A stretch of DNA of 64,000 nucleotides. It comes from Xylanibacter ruminicola (lineage in GTDB: Bacteria; Bacteroidota; Bacteroidia; Bacteroidales; Bacteroidaceae). This document shows positions 56,097 to 64,000 of the stretch, piece after piece. The DNA lies in contig NZ_FNRF01000006.1 of the NCBI RefSeq assembly GCF_900107775.1, forward strand, positions 124,001 to 188,000, read 5' to 3'. Numbering within the stretch: position 1 is the first letter of the stretch; every line of letters begins with the position of its first letter. The notes under the pieces are model-generated. The model had not been told where the DNA came from, made no database searches, and worked only from the letters and a program-made list of their open reading frames with translations. The position numbers were made by a program, and so were the translations under genes.

Positions 56097-56866
56097 TCGA
56101 AGTTAAGCATTTATATAAGAGTTTTGAGGACAGAGAAGTCCTGAAAGATATCAATACCGTATTCGAGGACGGCAAGACCAACCTCATTATCGGACAGAGC
56201 GGTTCCGGCAAGACAGTACTAATGAAAAATCTTGTCGGGCTTTTCGAGCCAACCCGCGGCGAGATTCTGTACGATGGTCGTAACTTTGTGAGTATGAGCA
56301 AGCACGAGAAAGTGATGATGCGCCGCGAGATGGGCATGATTTTCCAAAGCGCAGCCCTCTTCGACTCAATGACGGTTCTCGAGAACGTCATGTTCCCGCT
56401 CGACATGTTCTCATCGATGACTTTACGCGAACGTATCCGCCGTGCCCAGGACTGTCTGGACCGCGTAAACCTGACGGGTGCCGACGAGAAATTCCCAGGC
56501 GAGATATCAGGTGGCATGCAAAAGCGCGTAGCCATCGCTCGTGCCATCGCCCTCAATCCCAAATATCTGTTTTGCGACGAGCCAAACTCTGGTCTCGACC
56601 CCAAAACATCGCTTGTTATCGATGAACTGTTACACTCCATCACTCAGGAATACAACATGACCACCATCATAAACACCCACGACATGAACTCGGTCATGGG
56701 CATCGGCGAAAATATCATTTTTATTTACGAAGGAAATAAGGAATGGCAAGGTGTAAGCAGTCAGGTTATGGGTGCCGAAAATCCCCGATTAACCGACTTT
56801 ATCTTCGCCAGCGATCTGCTCAAAAATATGCGACGAATCGTTATCGACAACGGACTCTCATTATAA
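56093..56866 (+). CDS. mlaF: MlaF-family ABC transporter ATP-binding protein
   Basis: 257 residues. Walker A GQSGSGKTVLMKNLV (about 35-49), Q-loop MIFQSAALFDSMTV, signature EISGGMQKRVAIARA, Walker B YLFCDEPNSGLDPKT, switch His in NTHDMNSV. The LFDSMTVLENVMFPLDMF stretch marks the Mla/Ttg2 group. ATPase partner of the preceding permease, ATGA overlap at 56093-56096. It ends without a terminator before the next promoter. Confidence 0.94.
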   Translation: MIEVKHLYKSFEDREVLKDINTVFEDGKTNLIIGQSGSGKTVLMKNLVGLFEPTRGEILYDGRNFVSMSKHEKVMMRREMGMIFQSAALFDSMTVLENVMFPLDMFSSMTLRERIRRAQDCLDRVNLTGADEKFPGEISGGMQKRVAIARAIALNPKYLFCDEPNSGLDPKTSLVIDELLHSITQEYNMTTIINTHDMNSVMGIGENIIFIYEGNKEWQGVSSQVMGAENPRLTDFIFASDLLKNMRRIVIDNGLSL

Positions 56867-56914
56867 TGATTTCAAGAAAAAATACCTTATTATTAAATAA
56901 ATTTTTCTTAAAAG

Positions 56915-56946
56915 TTTGTTCGATTCAGATTTTTTACTTACTTTTG
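56915..56946 (+). promoter_or_regulatory. Promoter for the anti-sigma-like three-gene unit
   Basis: TTTG (56915-56918), 20 bases, TACTTTTG (56939-56946), 43 bases before the first ATG. Confidence 0.78.
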
Positions 56947-56989
56947 CAGCAATAATTCGAATTATAACATCCAATTTTAGCATTTTTAT

Positions 56990-57403
56990 ATGAAGAAAGA
57001 AATTAAGATTAAGAATCAGGTAGGCGAGTTAGAGAAAGTAAACGCCTTCATCGAAGAGATCGGAGAGGAACTTCAGCTTGATATGGAGCTGCTGATGAAC
57101 CTGAACCTGGTAATGGAAGAGATGGTATCTAACGTTATCTTCTATGCTTATCCTGAAGGAAAAACTGCCGACATCGAACTGTCTGCTGAATGCGCAGGCC
57201 ACACGCTCACATTTGTGCTTAGCGACAAGGGCCGCGAGTTTGACCCTACCATGAAGGAGGACATCGACACAGCTACCGATCCTGCTGATCGCGAACTGGG
57301 CGGTCTTGGCATCTACATTGTCAAGAACATCATGAACGAGGTTACCTATCAGCGTCTGGAGGGCAAGAACCTGCTCACCATGAAAAAGGATTTAGAGGAT
57401 TAA
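56990..57403 (+). CDS. RsbW-like serine kinase / anti-sigma-factor-type ATP-binding protein
   Basis: 137 residues, one HATPase_c_2 domain. N-box LNLVMEEMVSNVIFYAYPEG (about 37-56), G1-type DKGREFDP and G2-type ELGGLGIYIVKNI near 102-114. Such proteins bind a sigma factor or phosphorylate a Ser of a STAS partner (partner switching). The next gene encodes exactly such a STAS protein. No sigma factor is nearby, so the output could be a response regulator, an enzyme or a sigma factor elsewhere. Confidence 0.9.
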   Translation: MKKEIKIKNQVGELEKVNAFIEEIGEELQLDMELLMNLNLVMEEMVSNVIFYAYPEGKTADIELSAECAGHTLTFVLSDKGREFDPTMKEDIDTATDPADRELGGLGIYIVKNIMNEVTYQRLEGKNLLTMKKDLED

Positions 57404-57431
57404 TTACAAAACAATTAGATAACACATAATT

Positions 57432-57743
57432 ATGACACAGATTATCAAAGAAGGTGGAAAAACCATTATTAAGACCGGTTCACGAATCGACACTATGAAC
57501 GCCAACCAGTTCGAGCAGGACATCCAGCCCGCCCTTAAGGAGGGAGGTGTTGACCTCGAAATGGACTGCACAGAACTCACCTACATGGCCAGTTCGGGTC
57601 TGCGTATCATCCAGAAGACTATGCGCATTGTTACTCAGCTCAAGGGTCAGTTCAAAATCACCAACGTGTCGCCCGAAATTTACAAGATTCTGGCTATGAC
57701 CGGATTCACCAAATTCATGAAGGTAGAACAGAAAAAAGCATAG
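57432..57743 (+). CDS. STAS-domain protein, anti-sigma-factor-antagonist type
   Basis: 103 residues, a single STAS domain. VDLEMDCTELTYMASSGLRI contains the phosphorylatable Ser pair (Ser54/Ser55) of the D-S/x-x-G-L-R-x-L family motif, with Ala-Ser instead of Asp-Ser just before. The length is that of SpoIIAA/RsbV proteins. It is expected to be switched by phosphorylation from the upstream kinase, with a phosphatase not encoded nearby. 28 bases after the kinase gene and three before the next. Confidence 0.9.
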   Translation: MTQIIKEGGKTIIKTGSRIDTMNANQFEQDIQPALKEGGVDLEMDCTELTYMASSGLRIIQKTMRIVTQLKGQFKITNVSPEIYKILAMTGFTKFMKVEQKKA

Positions 57744-57746
57744 CAT

Positions 57747-58667
57747 ATGATCTGGTTGGTTGTCTCACTTGTTATTATACTCCTCATCGTCTGCATTATT
57801 CTGCAGATGAAGATTAAGCACAGTCGTGAGCAGGAGGCCGAAGGCAAGCAGTTGCTCGAGGACTACCAGAAGCGCGTCAACGAGATGGAGAAGTTGCTCA
57901 AGGACTACCGTTCGCTCGAGCAGAACTTCGACAACGTTGGCCAGGGTTACGAAGAGGCCCTGATGGCTTTCGACAAGATGGAAGAGGAGAAGCAGAAAGT
58001 GCTGAAGGTAAAAGAGGCCATCGAGAAGCAGTCGAACGAGGTTATGGCTGCTAAGCAGAAGCTTGAGGAGACCATGCTCAAGAAGAAGAACATGATTGAG
58101 CAGTATGCCGAGGCCATCAAGCAGAAGTTAGACTACACCCATCCTAATGCTGGTAACATCGCTCTCACAGCCAATCAGATTCTCAATGTTATCGACATCG
58201 AGATGGAGCAGCCCTTGCGATGCGAGGATAACGTGATGGCTCAGGATATCGCCGCTATGGCCATCCAGGAGTCAGGTATCCAGAGCTACCAGAAGGCCGA
58301 ATTCAAGTGTCAGATGGTAGAGGAAGCTCAGGCCACCATGGTATTCACTAACAGCAAGCACGCCGTACGCGCATTAGTGGCACTGCTCGACAATGCCATG
58401 AAGTTCACCGCACAAGGCGAGATCCTGCTGCTTATCAACGTAGCAGGCTCTAACCTCGAGTTCTGCGTTGAAGATACTGGCACAGGCGTTCTTTCCGACT
58501 ACGCCGAGAAGATCTTCGAGCCATACGTTAAGCTCAACGATTTCTTCGAAGGTAATGGTATCGGTCTCACCGTAGCACGCAGCATCGCCCGCCGTCTGGG
58601 TGGTGATATTCGTCTCGACACCGATTACCGTGGCGGTTCACGCTTTGTGTTCTCACTGCCCATCTAA
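57747..58667 (+). CDS. Membrane-anchored GHKL ATPase lacking a canonical phosphoacceptor helix
   Basis: 306 residues. One N-terminal helix (WLVVSLVIILLIVCIILQM), a coiled coil of about 100 residues (roughly 25-130), and a C-terminal histidine-kinase ATPase: N-box LLDNAMKFT, G1 EDTGTGV, F-box IFEPYVKLND, G2 GNGIGLTVARSIA. No H-E-x-R-T-P motif is present; a single His near TH-PNAG is not in the DHp context. It may therefore be a sensory ATPase acting on the upstream STAS/RsbW-like pair, or a kinase with an unusual acceptor (inference). Three bases after the STAS gene; a terminator follows. Confidence 0.88.
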   Translation: MIWLVVSLVIILLIVCIILQMKIKHSREQEAEGKQLLEDYQKRVNEMEKLLKDYRSLEQNFDNVGQGYEEALMAFDKMEEEKQKVLKVKEAIEKQSNEVMAAKQKLEETMLKKKNMIEQYAEAIKQKLDYTHPNAGNIALTANQILNVIDIEMEQPLRCEDNVMAQDIAAMAIQESGIQSYQKAEFKCQMVEEAQATMVFTNSKHAVRALVALLDNAMKFTAQGEILLLINVAGSNLEFCVEDTGTGVLSDYAEKIFEPYVKLNDFFEGNGIGLTVARSIARRLGGDIRLDTDYRGGSRFVFSLPI

Positions 58668-58694
58668 TCATAAACGTAGATAATAAAAAAAATA

Positions 58695-58733
58695 GGGAGC
58701 TAACCGGTCATCCGTTAGCTCCCATATTTTTAT
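58695..58733 (+). terminator. Terminator after the GHKL ATPase gene
   Basis: GGGAGCTAAC ... GTTAGCTCCC stem (58695-58723) with a bulged C near the loop, then ATATTTTT. Confidence 0.9.
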
Positions 58734-59134
58734 CGTTTTCTAAAGGTTATTTCCTGATATACCCCATGTTGTACCTGTTTACGTAGCAGCATCTGTCGTT
58801 GGGTTAACGCAACCACCTCACAAGTGGTACGCCCATCTATATTCAACCGTCGTCCATCAAAGGTGTAGCCAGCAGAGCTGCTGGCAGAAGCATTCATTTG
58901 CTGATACTCGGTGATGGTGCGGGCCGTAATCACCCAATAGCCACCAGCAGGACCAGGCTGACTATAACCTTCGTTGTCAACATAGTACTGCTGACTGATG
59001 GCATCCCACGTTCCAATCAATTCTACATCGTTTTTTCCGTCGTTACCATCATAATCCACACTACATGCGGTCATACTTAAACTCACGAAACCAGCCATCA
59101 CGGCCGCCATTACATATAACATACTCTTCGTCAT
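58730..59134 (-). CDS. Small lipoprotein of unknown function (lipocalin-like)
   Basis: 134 residues. The signal peptide ends in lipobox LSMTAC; then SVDYDGNDGKNDVE, acidic. ELIGTWDAISQQYYVDNEG, YWVITARTITEYQQM and RRLNIDGRTTCEVVALTQRQ are the strands of a short lipocalin-like barrel, resembling the lipoprotein at 27834 in layout but not in close sequence. The ligand is unknown. Promoter at 59176-59206; it converges with the GHKL unit and uses or shares that terminator. Confidence 0.82.
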   Translation of the reverse strand: MTKSMLYVMAAVMAGFVSLSMTACSVDYDGNDGKNDVELIGTWDAISQQYYVDNEGYSQPGPAGGYWVITARTITEYQQMNASASSSAGYTFDGRRLNIDGRTTCEVVALTQRQMLLRKQVQHGVYQEITFRKR

Positions 59135-59175
59135 AGGCTAACTTGTCATAGGTTAATAGTAGTACTTCTTGTTGG

Positions 59176-59206
59176 CAAATATAAGAAAAATACCCTAAAC
59201 ATCCAA
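59176..59206 (-). promoter_or_regulatory. Promoter for the small lipoprotein
   Basis: Minus strand TATATTTG (59176-59183) and TTG (59204-59206), 20 bases apart. Confidence 0.75.
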
Positions 59207-59236
59207 GTTTTTAGCCAAAAATTCGTAAAATAGAAA

Positions 59237-59271
59237 TAAAAAAAAAGAGGCAATAACAATATTGCCTCTTT
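59237..59271 (-). terminator. Terminator after DUF5020 gene
   Basis: AAAGAGGCAATA / TATTGCCTCTTT 12-bp perfect stem (59244-59271), loop ACAA on the plus strand, with a T run on the minus strand. Confidence 0.92.
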
Positions 59272-59298
59272 ATAAATGATGTAAATCGAGTGTTTATT

Positions 59299-60006
59299 TT
59301 AGAAGTTCCACTTAACTGCCAAGGTTGGGTTAATGAAGAACTTTTTATCGTTATAGGTGTTATAAATGAAGTTGTTGCTAACCTCAACCTCGGTACCTAC
59401 ACTGAAATGCTCGGTGGCATTGTACCACAACTGAGGCTCGGTAAGGAGAACCAGCTGACCGTGACCATCAGCCTTCTCTCCACGCCAGAAATCAATGAAA
59501 CCAGAGAAGGTACCCTTCTTATTGGCAAAGTTCAAGCCCCACACACCAGTAAGCTGAACCGAATTATAAGCACTGGTATTATCGTAGCTCTTAAAGAAGC
59601 GCTTATACATCAACTGCACCGAGTAGGTCTTTGAGAAATCGGCATTGTGACCATTCCACGCAGCACCAATCAATCCGGCCTGCTGGAACGAACCAAAGCG
59701 ATTCAGACCACCATCATACTCAACATGGGCGGCAAAACCCTTCTTACCAATATTAAACTCACGAGAGATTTCACCATAAGCACCCTCGGTGAACTTACGG
59801 CTGAAGTCGATATCTACAAAGTAGAACCACGAACCCCACTGGTCGGCCTTGAACTGCTCGAGGGTCATCGTCACCTTCTGGCGACCTGATTCCTCATCTG
59901 AGTAGAAATTACGACCAAAATCATAATGCAACTGCACATTCTGTGCACTAGCGCTCATAGCTGCTACAGCCAGCAACGCAATAGAAAAAAACTTTTTCAT
60001 AATCAT
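59299..60006 (-). CDS. DUF5020 outer-membrane beta-barrel protein
   Basis: 235 residues. Signal peptide (FSIALLAVAAMSASA). VQLHYDFGRNFY begins alternating strands ending VKWNF with a terminal Phe, as in Tsx-type nucleoside channels, to which DUF5020 is related. It predicts a 12-strand barrel, perhaps a channel for a small solute (inference). It lies 21 bases after lpxB in the same direction, without a separate promoter that I can see, so it is probably co-transcribed with surE-lpxB. ATG60000 is an alternative start. A terminator follows. Confidence 0.86.
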   Translation of the reverse strand: MIMKKFFSIALLAVAAMSASAQNVQLHYDFGRNFYSDEESGRQKVTMTLEQFKADQWGSWFYFVDIDFSRKFTEGAYGEISREFNIGKKGFAAHVEYDGGLNRFGSFQQAGLIGAAWNGHNADFSKTYSVQLMYKRFFKSYDNTSAYNSVQLTGVWGLNFANKKGTFSGFIDFWRGEKADGHGQLVLLTEPQLWYNATEHFSVGTEVEVSNNFIYNTYNDKKFFINPTLAVKWNF

Positions 60007-60027
60007 ATAATATATAATGTTTAATCT

Positions 60028-61161
60028 TTAATGTTTCGCTCTAGCTATGCTCGCTTGCCTAAGCAAGAATGTATCCACGATGAGTTGCGCCGCATTCTCG
60101 GGAGCTTTCTTATCGCCTAAAGCCTGTTTCACCTCCAGATACCCCTGAAGCATACGTTCACGATCGCTACCAGAGAGAATCTTTTCGAGCTCGCTGCGGA
60201 TGCTGGCAACCGAGAAATCTTCGAGCAGCTCCTTTACCACTTCGCGACCTGCCACCAGGTTTACAAGCGAAACATATTTTACCTTTAAGAAATGGCGGCG
60301 CAAGAAGCCTAAAACAGCAGGCATGGGTATTTTATAGCACACTACCTGGGGCACACCGAACAAGCAAGTCTCAAGCGTTGCCGTACCACTGGTAACCAAG
60401 GCTGCATGAGCTTTTGCGAGCAAGGCATACGTCTGCCCGAACACAATCCCAGCCTGCGAACCCTGCATAAACTGCTGATAATACGAAGGCTCGATACCTG
60501 GCGCACCAGCCACCACAATTTGGTAATCATTTTCATAAGGTTTTACAGCCTGGAGCATAGCAGGCAAATTATCTTTTATCTCCTGTTTGCGCGATCCGGC
60601 CAACAGCGCAATTACAGGCTCTTTCTTTGCCGCCGGCGATGACTGCAAGAACTCTCTCACCTCATCAGCCGTGGGATTACCTACGTAGTGGATGGGATAA
60701 TGATGTTTATTCTCGAAGAAATCCACCTCGAAGGGAAGAATAGAAAGAAGCTGATCGACATCGCGCTTGATATTCTTAATACGATACTCCTTCCAAGCCC
60801 AGATTTTCGGAGAGATGTAATAATATACAGGAATATTTGTATGACTTTTTATATACTCTGCTATCTTGAGATTAAAACCCGGGTAATCAACCAATATCAA
60901 ACAGTCGGGCTGCCAATCCACCACATCCTGCTTACACATCTTCATATGGCGAAATATGGTACGCAAGTGCAGCAACACAGGTATAAAGCCCATATAAGCC
61001 AATTCCTTATAATGACGGACACGGGTACCACCAACGGCTGTCATCAGGTCGCCACCAAAGAAACGGAACTCAGCCTCAGCGTCAATATCTTTCAACGACT
61101 GCATCAGATGCGATGCATGCAAATCGCCCGAGGCCTCGCCTACTATCAGATAGTACTTCAT
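60028..61161 (-). CDS. lpxB: Lipid-A-disaccharide synthase
   Basis: 377 residues from ATG61161, which overlaps the surE stop by four bases; a GTG at 61170 is less likely. It joins UDP-2,3-diacylglucosamine and lipid X to form the lipid A disaccharide. Conserved GT19 blocks: VGEASGDLHASHLMQSLK at the N-terminus, VDYPGFNLKIAEYIK, YYISPKIWAWKEYRIK, ALLAGSRKQEIKDNLP and the CLFGVPQVVCYK region. The C-terminal 11 residues (LRQASIARAKH) coincide with a short repeat-like DNA block also related to 7947-7985. Confidence 0.96.
   Translation of the reverse strand: MKYYLIVGEASGDLHASHLMQSLKDIDAEAEFRFFGGDLMTAVGGTRVRHYKELAYMGFIPVLLHLRTIFRHMKMCKQDVVDWQPDCLILVDYPGFNLKIAEYIKSHTNIPVYYYISPKIWAWKEYRIKNIKRDVDQLLSILPFEVDFFENKHHYPIHYVGNPTADEVREFLQSSPAAKKEPVIALLAGSRKQEIKDNLPAMLQAVKPYENDYQIVVAGAPGIEPSYYQQFMQGSQAGIVFGQTYALLAKAHAALVTSGTATLETCLFGVPQVVCYKIPMPAVLGFLRRHFLKVKYVSLVNLVAGREVVKELLEDFSVASIRSELEKILSGSDRERMLQGYLEVKQALGDKKAPENAAQLIVDTFLLRQASIARAKH
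60036..60068. repeat. Repeat-like block at the lpxB 3' end
   Basis: TCGCTCTAGCTATGCTCGCT and the following bases share AGCTATGC and a GCTTGC word with the block at 7940-7985. It supplies the last codons of lpxB. Confidence 0.4.
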
Positions 61162-61925
61162 AGGTTCCACCCCTTTATTAGATCCATAGCCTGATAGGCG
61201 GTGACATCAATCTGAGTTGGCGTAATGGCGATATAGCCATGATGCAGCGCCCAATTGTCGGTATCCTCGGCATCGGGCTCATCATTACGATAGTGACCAA
61301 TCATCCACCAGTAGTCGTAGCCACGTGAATGATGGTGCATCTCGGTTTCGTTATACCACGTACCAAATGCCATACGACACACTTTAACTCCTTGATAAGC
61401 CTCAACCAACGGGAAGTTCACATTCAAGCACACGCCTTTAGGCAATCCCTCAGTGAGCACTCTTCGGGTAATCTCGCGCACATAGGGCCGGAGCGGTTCA
61501 AAGTCGGCATCAGCATGCTGATCACAAAGCGAGAAGGCCACCGACGGGATATATTTCAGGCAGCCCTCGATGGTAACACCCATCGTACCGCTGTAGTGCG
61601 TATTAACCGAAGCATTATCGCCATGATTAATACCACCAATCACCATGTCGGGTTGACGCTCGCAGATATTTGCCAACGCCATCTTTACACAATCCACGGG
61701 GGTACCATTACAACTCCATACCTCTACCCCCTCCTCTTTCCGATGCAGATTCAGGCGCAAAGGGATACCGGCCGAGAAGGCACACGAGTAGCCGCTACGG
61801 GCATCATCGGGGGCACACACAATGATATCAGCTATATCCTTCAGCATATCTATCAGGCAGTTAATACCTTTTGCCTGATAGCCGTCATCGTTCGAAATGA
61901 GCAATAAAGGTCGTTTAATTTCCAT
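61158..61925 (-). CDS. surE: 5'/3'-nucleotidase SurE
   Basis: 255 residues. The metal-site N-terminus LLLISNDDGYQAKGI, the conserved SGYSCAFSAGIPLRL and NGTPVDCVKMAL segments, GINHGDN and SGTMG motifs make the SurE fold certain. It hydrolyses nucleoside monophosphates and is linked to stationary-phase survival. It overlaps lpxB by four bases. A -7 box lies at 61947-61954. Confidence 0.95.
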   Translation of the reverse strand: MEIKRPLLLISNDDGYQAKGINCLIDMLKDIADIIVCAPDDARSGYSCAFSAGIPLRLNLHRKEEGVEVWSCNGTPVDCVKMALANICERQPDMVIGGINHGDNASVNTHYSGTMGVTIEGCLKYIPSVAFSLCDQHADADFEPLRPYVREITRRVLTEGLPKGVCLNVNFPLVEAYQGVKVCRMAFGTWYNETEMHHHSRGYDYWWMIGHYRNDEPDAEDTDNWALHHGYIAITPTQIDVTAYQAMDLIKGWNL

Positions 61926-61946
61926 AAAATATCAATGATTTGGCTG

Positions 61947-61954
61947 CAAAGTTA
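61947..61954 (-). promoter_or_regulatory. -7 box for surE-lpxB-DUF5020
   Basis: Minus-strand TAACTTTG, 21 bases before ATG61925. Confidence 0.6.
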
Positions 61955-61997
61955 CAAAAATCTCTTAATTCATAACGATTAATTCTTTATTTTTTAG

Positions 61998-62005
61998 TAA
62001 CTTTG
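61998..62005 (+). promoter_or_regulatory. -7 box for parA
   Basis: TAACTTTG followed by TGGCC; ATG62048 is 42 bases further. No TTTG at the -33 distance. Confidence 0.65.
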
Positions 62006-62047
62006 TGGCCAAATTTCTTATTTTTATCAAGATTAAGTCAAAATCAA

Positions 62048-62815
62048 ATGGGAAAGATTATTGCTTTAGCAAACCAAAAAGGCGGTGTAGGCAAAACCAC
62101 CACTACCATCAACCTGGCAGCATCGCTGGCCACGCTGGAAAAAACGGTGCTGGTTGTAGATGCTGACCCTCAGGCCAACGCTTCGAGTGGCTTGGGTGTA
62201 GACATCAAGGATGTAGAATGCTCGCTATACGAATGCATCATCAACAAGGCCGATGTGCGCGACGCCATCTATACCACCGATATCGACGGACTGGATATCA
62301 TCCCCAGTCATATCGACCTGGTTGGTGCCGAGATTGAGATGCTGAACCTGAACGATCGTGAGAAGGTGATCAAGAAAATGCTTGAGCCAATTCGTAACGA
62401 ATACGACTTTATCCTTATCGACTGTTCACCATCACTGGGCCTCATCACCGTCAACTCGCTCACAGCAGCCAACTCGGTGATTATCCCTGTACAGTGCGAG
62501 TACTTTGCACTGGAGGGTATCAGCAAACTGCTGAACACCATCAAGATTATCAAGAATAAGCTGAACCCAACCCTCGAGATCGAGGGCTTCCTGCTGACAA
62601 TGTACGACAGTCGTCTGCGTCTGGCCAACCAGATCTACGACGAGGTAAAGCGCCATTTCCAGGAACTGGTATTCAAGACCGTTATTCAGCGTAACGTTAA
62701 ATTAAGCGAGGCACCAAGTCATGGTCTGCCCGTAATCCTCTATGATGCCGACTCTACAGGTGCAAAGAACCACCTGGCTTTGGCTCAGGAAATCATCTTC
62801 AAGAACAAGAAATAA
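62048..62815 (+). CDS. parA: Chromosome-partitioning ATPase ParA
   Basis: 255 residues from ATG62048; in-frame upstream codons overlap the promoter. Deviant Walker A NQKGGVGKTTTTINLAASLA near the N-terminus, Walker A' DADPQANASSGLG and Walker B FILIDCSPSLGLIT. Small size and no DNA-binding N-terminus indicate the chromosomal Soj/ParA type. It forms ATP-dependent DNA-bound gradients that move ParB complexes. Two bases separate it from parB. Confidence 0.97.
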   Translation: MGKIIALANQKGGVGKTTTTINLAASLATLEKTVLVVDADPQANASSGLGVDIKDVECSLYECIINKADVRDAIYTTDIDGLDIIPSHIDLVGAEIEMLNLNDREKVIKKMLEPIRNEYDFILIDCSPSLGLITVNSLTAANSVIIPVQCEYFALEGISKLLNTIKIIKNKLNPTLEIEGFLLTMYDSRLRLANQIYDEVKRHFQELVFKTVIQRNVKLSEAPSHGLPVILYDADSTGAKNHLALAQEIIFKNKK

Positions 62816-62817
62816 CT

Positions 62818-63747
62818 ATGGCAGTAAGAAAAAAATACGACCACAACGTACTGGGTCGCGGACTCGACAACATCGGCACCGGCAGAGGCATGGGGCTGGA
62901 TGCACTTATCAACACTAACGATATCAACACCCAAGGTACATCAAACCTGAATGAGATAGCCATCGAGCTGATTGAACCTAACCCAGACCAGCCACGACAC
63001 GAGTTCGACGAGAACGCACTCAACGAGCTGGCAGCCAGTATCCGTGAGATTGGCATCATCACCCCCATCACTGTTCGTGAGATGCCTTCAGGACACTATC
63101 AGATTATTGCCGGTGAGCGCCGTTGGCGTGCATCACAGTTGGCAGGGCTTAAAGCTATACCTGCTTATATTAAGACCACCGACGATAAGCTGACCATGGA
63201 GATGGCACTGGTTGAGAATATTCAGCGTGAGGATTTGAATGCCATCGAGATTGCACTGGCCTACCAGCGATTGTCGGAATCTACAGGTATGACTCAGGAG
63301 CGCATGTCGGAGCGCCTGGGTAAGAGCCGTACCTCGATCACCAACTATATGCGATTGCTCAAGTTGCCCGCCCAGATACAGATGGCACTGAAGAACCGCG
63401 ACATCGACATGGGACATGCCCGTGCGCTGCTTTCACTCGAGAGTCCATCAGCACAGCTCAAGCTGTTTAAGGACGTGCACCGTAACGGCTACTCGGTACG
63501 TAAGGTAGAGGAGATGGTACAGATGGTGAAGAACGGCGACACACTGCAGAATGCACGCAAGACCGTGGCTCCAAACCAGTTGCCACTGGAGTACAGCATT
63601 CTGAGAGACCGTCTGTCGGATTTGTTTAAGGTAAAAGTACAGATGACCTGCTCTGCCCAGTCGAAGGGGCGCATCAGCATTTCCTTTGCCAATGAGGATG
63701 AGCTGGAGTATATCATGAATGTCTTCGACAAACTGAAGAAGAAGTAA
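62818..63747 (+). CDS. parB: Chromosome-partitioning protein ParB
   Basis: 309 residues. GRGMGLDALI near the N-terminus (the ParA-contact segment), the nuclease-like CTPase domain with IAGERRWRASQLAGLKAIPA and NIQREDLNAIEIALAY, a helix-turn-helix (ERLGKSRTSITNYMRLLKLP) and a C-terminal dimerisation end. It binds parS sites; I see no parS-like palindrome in the neighbouring sequence but did not search every base. The DUF5683 gene follows after nine bases. Confidence 0.97.
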   Translation: MAVRKKYDHNVLGRGLDNIGTGRGMGLDALINTNDINTQGTSNLNEIAIELIEPNPDQPRHEFDENALNELAASIREIGIITPITVREMPSGHYQIIAGERRWRASQLAGLKAIPAYIKTTDDKLTMEMALVENIQREDLNAIEIALAYQRLSESTGMTQERMSERLGKSRTSITNYMRLLKLPAQIQMALKNRDIDMGHARALLSLESPSAQLKLFKDVHRNGYSVRKVEEMVQMVKNGDTLQNARKTVAPNQLPLEYSILRDRLSDLFKVKVQMTCSAQSKGRISISFANEDELEYIMNVFDKLKKK

Positions 63748-63756
63748 AACAAGAAC

Positions 63757-64000
63757 ATGAAGAAAAGATGTAAGCTGTTGATAACAGGCATGCTGCTGGC
63801 CACAGGTTTCGGTACCGTCCGAGCCCAGGAGGAGGTGGTATTGGAGCACGACTCGTTGTCGCAAGCCATCAATAACGAGGTGTCGCTGCTGGTTGATTCG
63901 ACCCGCATCCCCACCAAGCCTCTCAAGGACATGAGCACCTGGCGCCCAGACCCCAAACGCGCACTATGGCTGGCACTGGTAATACCTGGCGGCGGACAGA
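63757..64000 (+). CDS. DUF5683 domain protein, N-terminal part (cut by window end)
   Basis: 81 codons are visible from ATG63757. A basic start MKKRCKLLITGMLLATGFG then ...TVRAQ is a signal peptide. The end of the window, PDPKRALWLALVIPGGGQ, is the beginning of DUF5683, a small membrane domain (the A-W-L-P-G-x-G-Q motif) found directly after parA-parB in Bacteroidota. Role unknown; a link to envelope or cell division is only inferred from the conserved context. Confidence 0.85.
   Translation, partial: MKKRCKLLITGMLLATGFGTVRAQEEVVLEHDSLSQAINNEVSLLVDSTRIPTKPLKDMSTWRPDPKRALWLALVIPGGGQ

Overview
The window is chromosomal DNA of an anaerobic Bacteroidales bacterium, most likely Prevotellaceae (inference). 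Three things point there. Many genes are preceded by the Bacteroidota promoter TTTG-N19/20-TAnnTTTG, and almost none by Shine-Dalgarno sequences. Family-typical gene sets are present: DUF4249 next to a TonB-dependent receptor, rsfS-ftsH-cdsA, OstA-like with paired PpiC isomerases, a DUF5020 barrel, and parA-parB-DUF5683. The wording of the housekeeping proteins also fits. I see no insertion sequence, phage, CRISPR array or rRNA operon; most of the window is ordinary core genome.

Layout. 1-5740: three tandem paralogous sensor histidine kinases with periplasmic substrate-binding-type sensors (the first is cut by the window edge). 5780-11768: NhaD antiporter, a short conserved unknown protein, carboxynorspermidine synthase-like enzyme, recA and an exported protein divergent from dnaK. 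11837-13924: dnaK with an unusual upstream region that contains a sigma-54-type -24/-12 match. 13925-14620: a gene-free region holding a 526-bp symmetric element built from 11-bp GCCTACATAAA units. 14648-18528: acetyltransferase, DUF2461, metallo-hydrolase and a CoA ligase/ACT pair. 18617-23016: tRNA-Val, purB, a pseudouridine synthase with a repeat-rich head, asnS. 23059-26740: cvfB, lolD and a CPA2 antiporter on the minus strand. 26831-31711: asd, lipoproteins, DUF4249 and a TonB-dependent receptor. 31703-34986: rsfS-ftsH-cdsA. 35163-38832: tRNA-Gln, a TIGR04076 protein and the N-degron set clpS-clpA-aat. 38833-39328: a gene-free region with two CRP/FNR-type palindromes, a promoter and a probable non-coding RNA. 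39329-55202: a long minus-strand run comprising MATE pump, tRNA-Val, mutL, OstA-like, two PpiC isomerases, guaB, recQ, clpX, clpP, trigger factor and lptB. 55350-58667: mlaE-mlaF, then an anti-sigma-like kinase, a STAS protein and a GHKL ATPase without a phosphoacceptor helix. 58730-61925: lipoprotein, DUF5020, lpxB and surE. 62048-64000: parA, parB and a truncated DUF5683 gene.

How they work together. Protein quality control dominates: dnaK, tig, clpP-clpX, clpS-clpA-aat and ftsH. Envelope assembly is the second theme: lptB, OstA-like, PpiC pair, lolD, mlaEF, lpxB, cdsA. The most interesting non-coding features are the 13988-14513 symmetric element, the candidate RNA near 38997-39300 with its palindromic operators, the sigma-54-like dnaK promoter, a duplicated promoter at 7154-7263, and several genes whose promoter sits so close to the start codon that the mRNA should be nearly leaderless.
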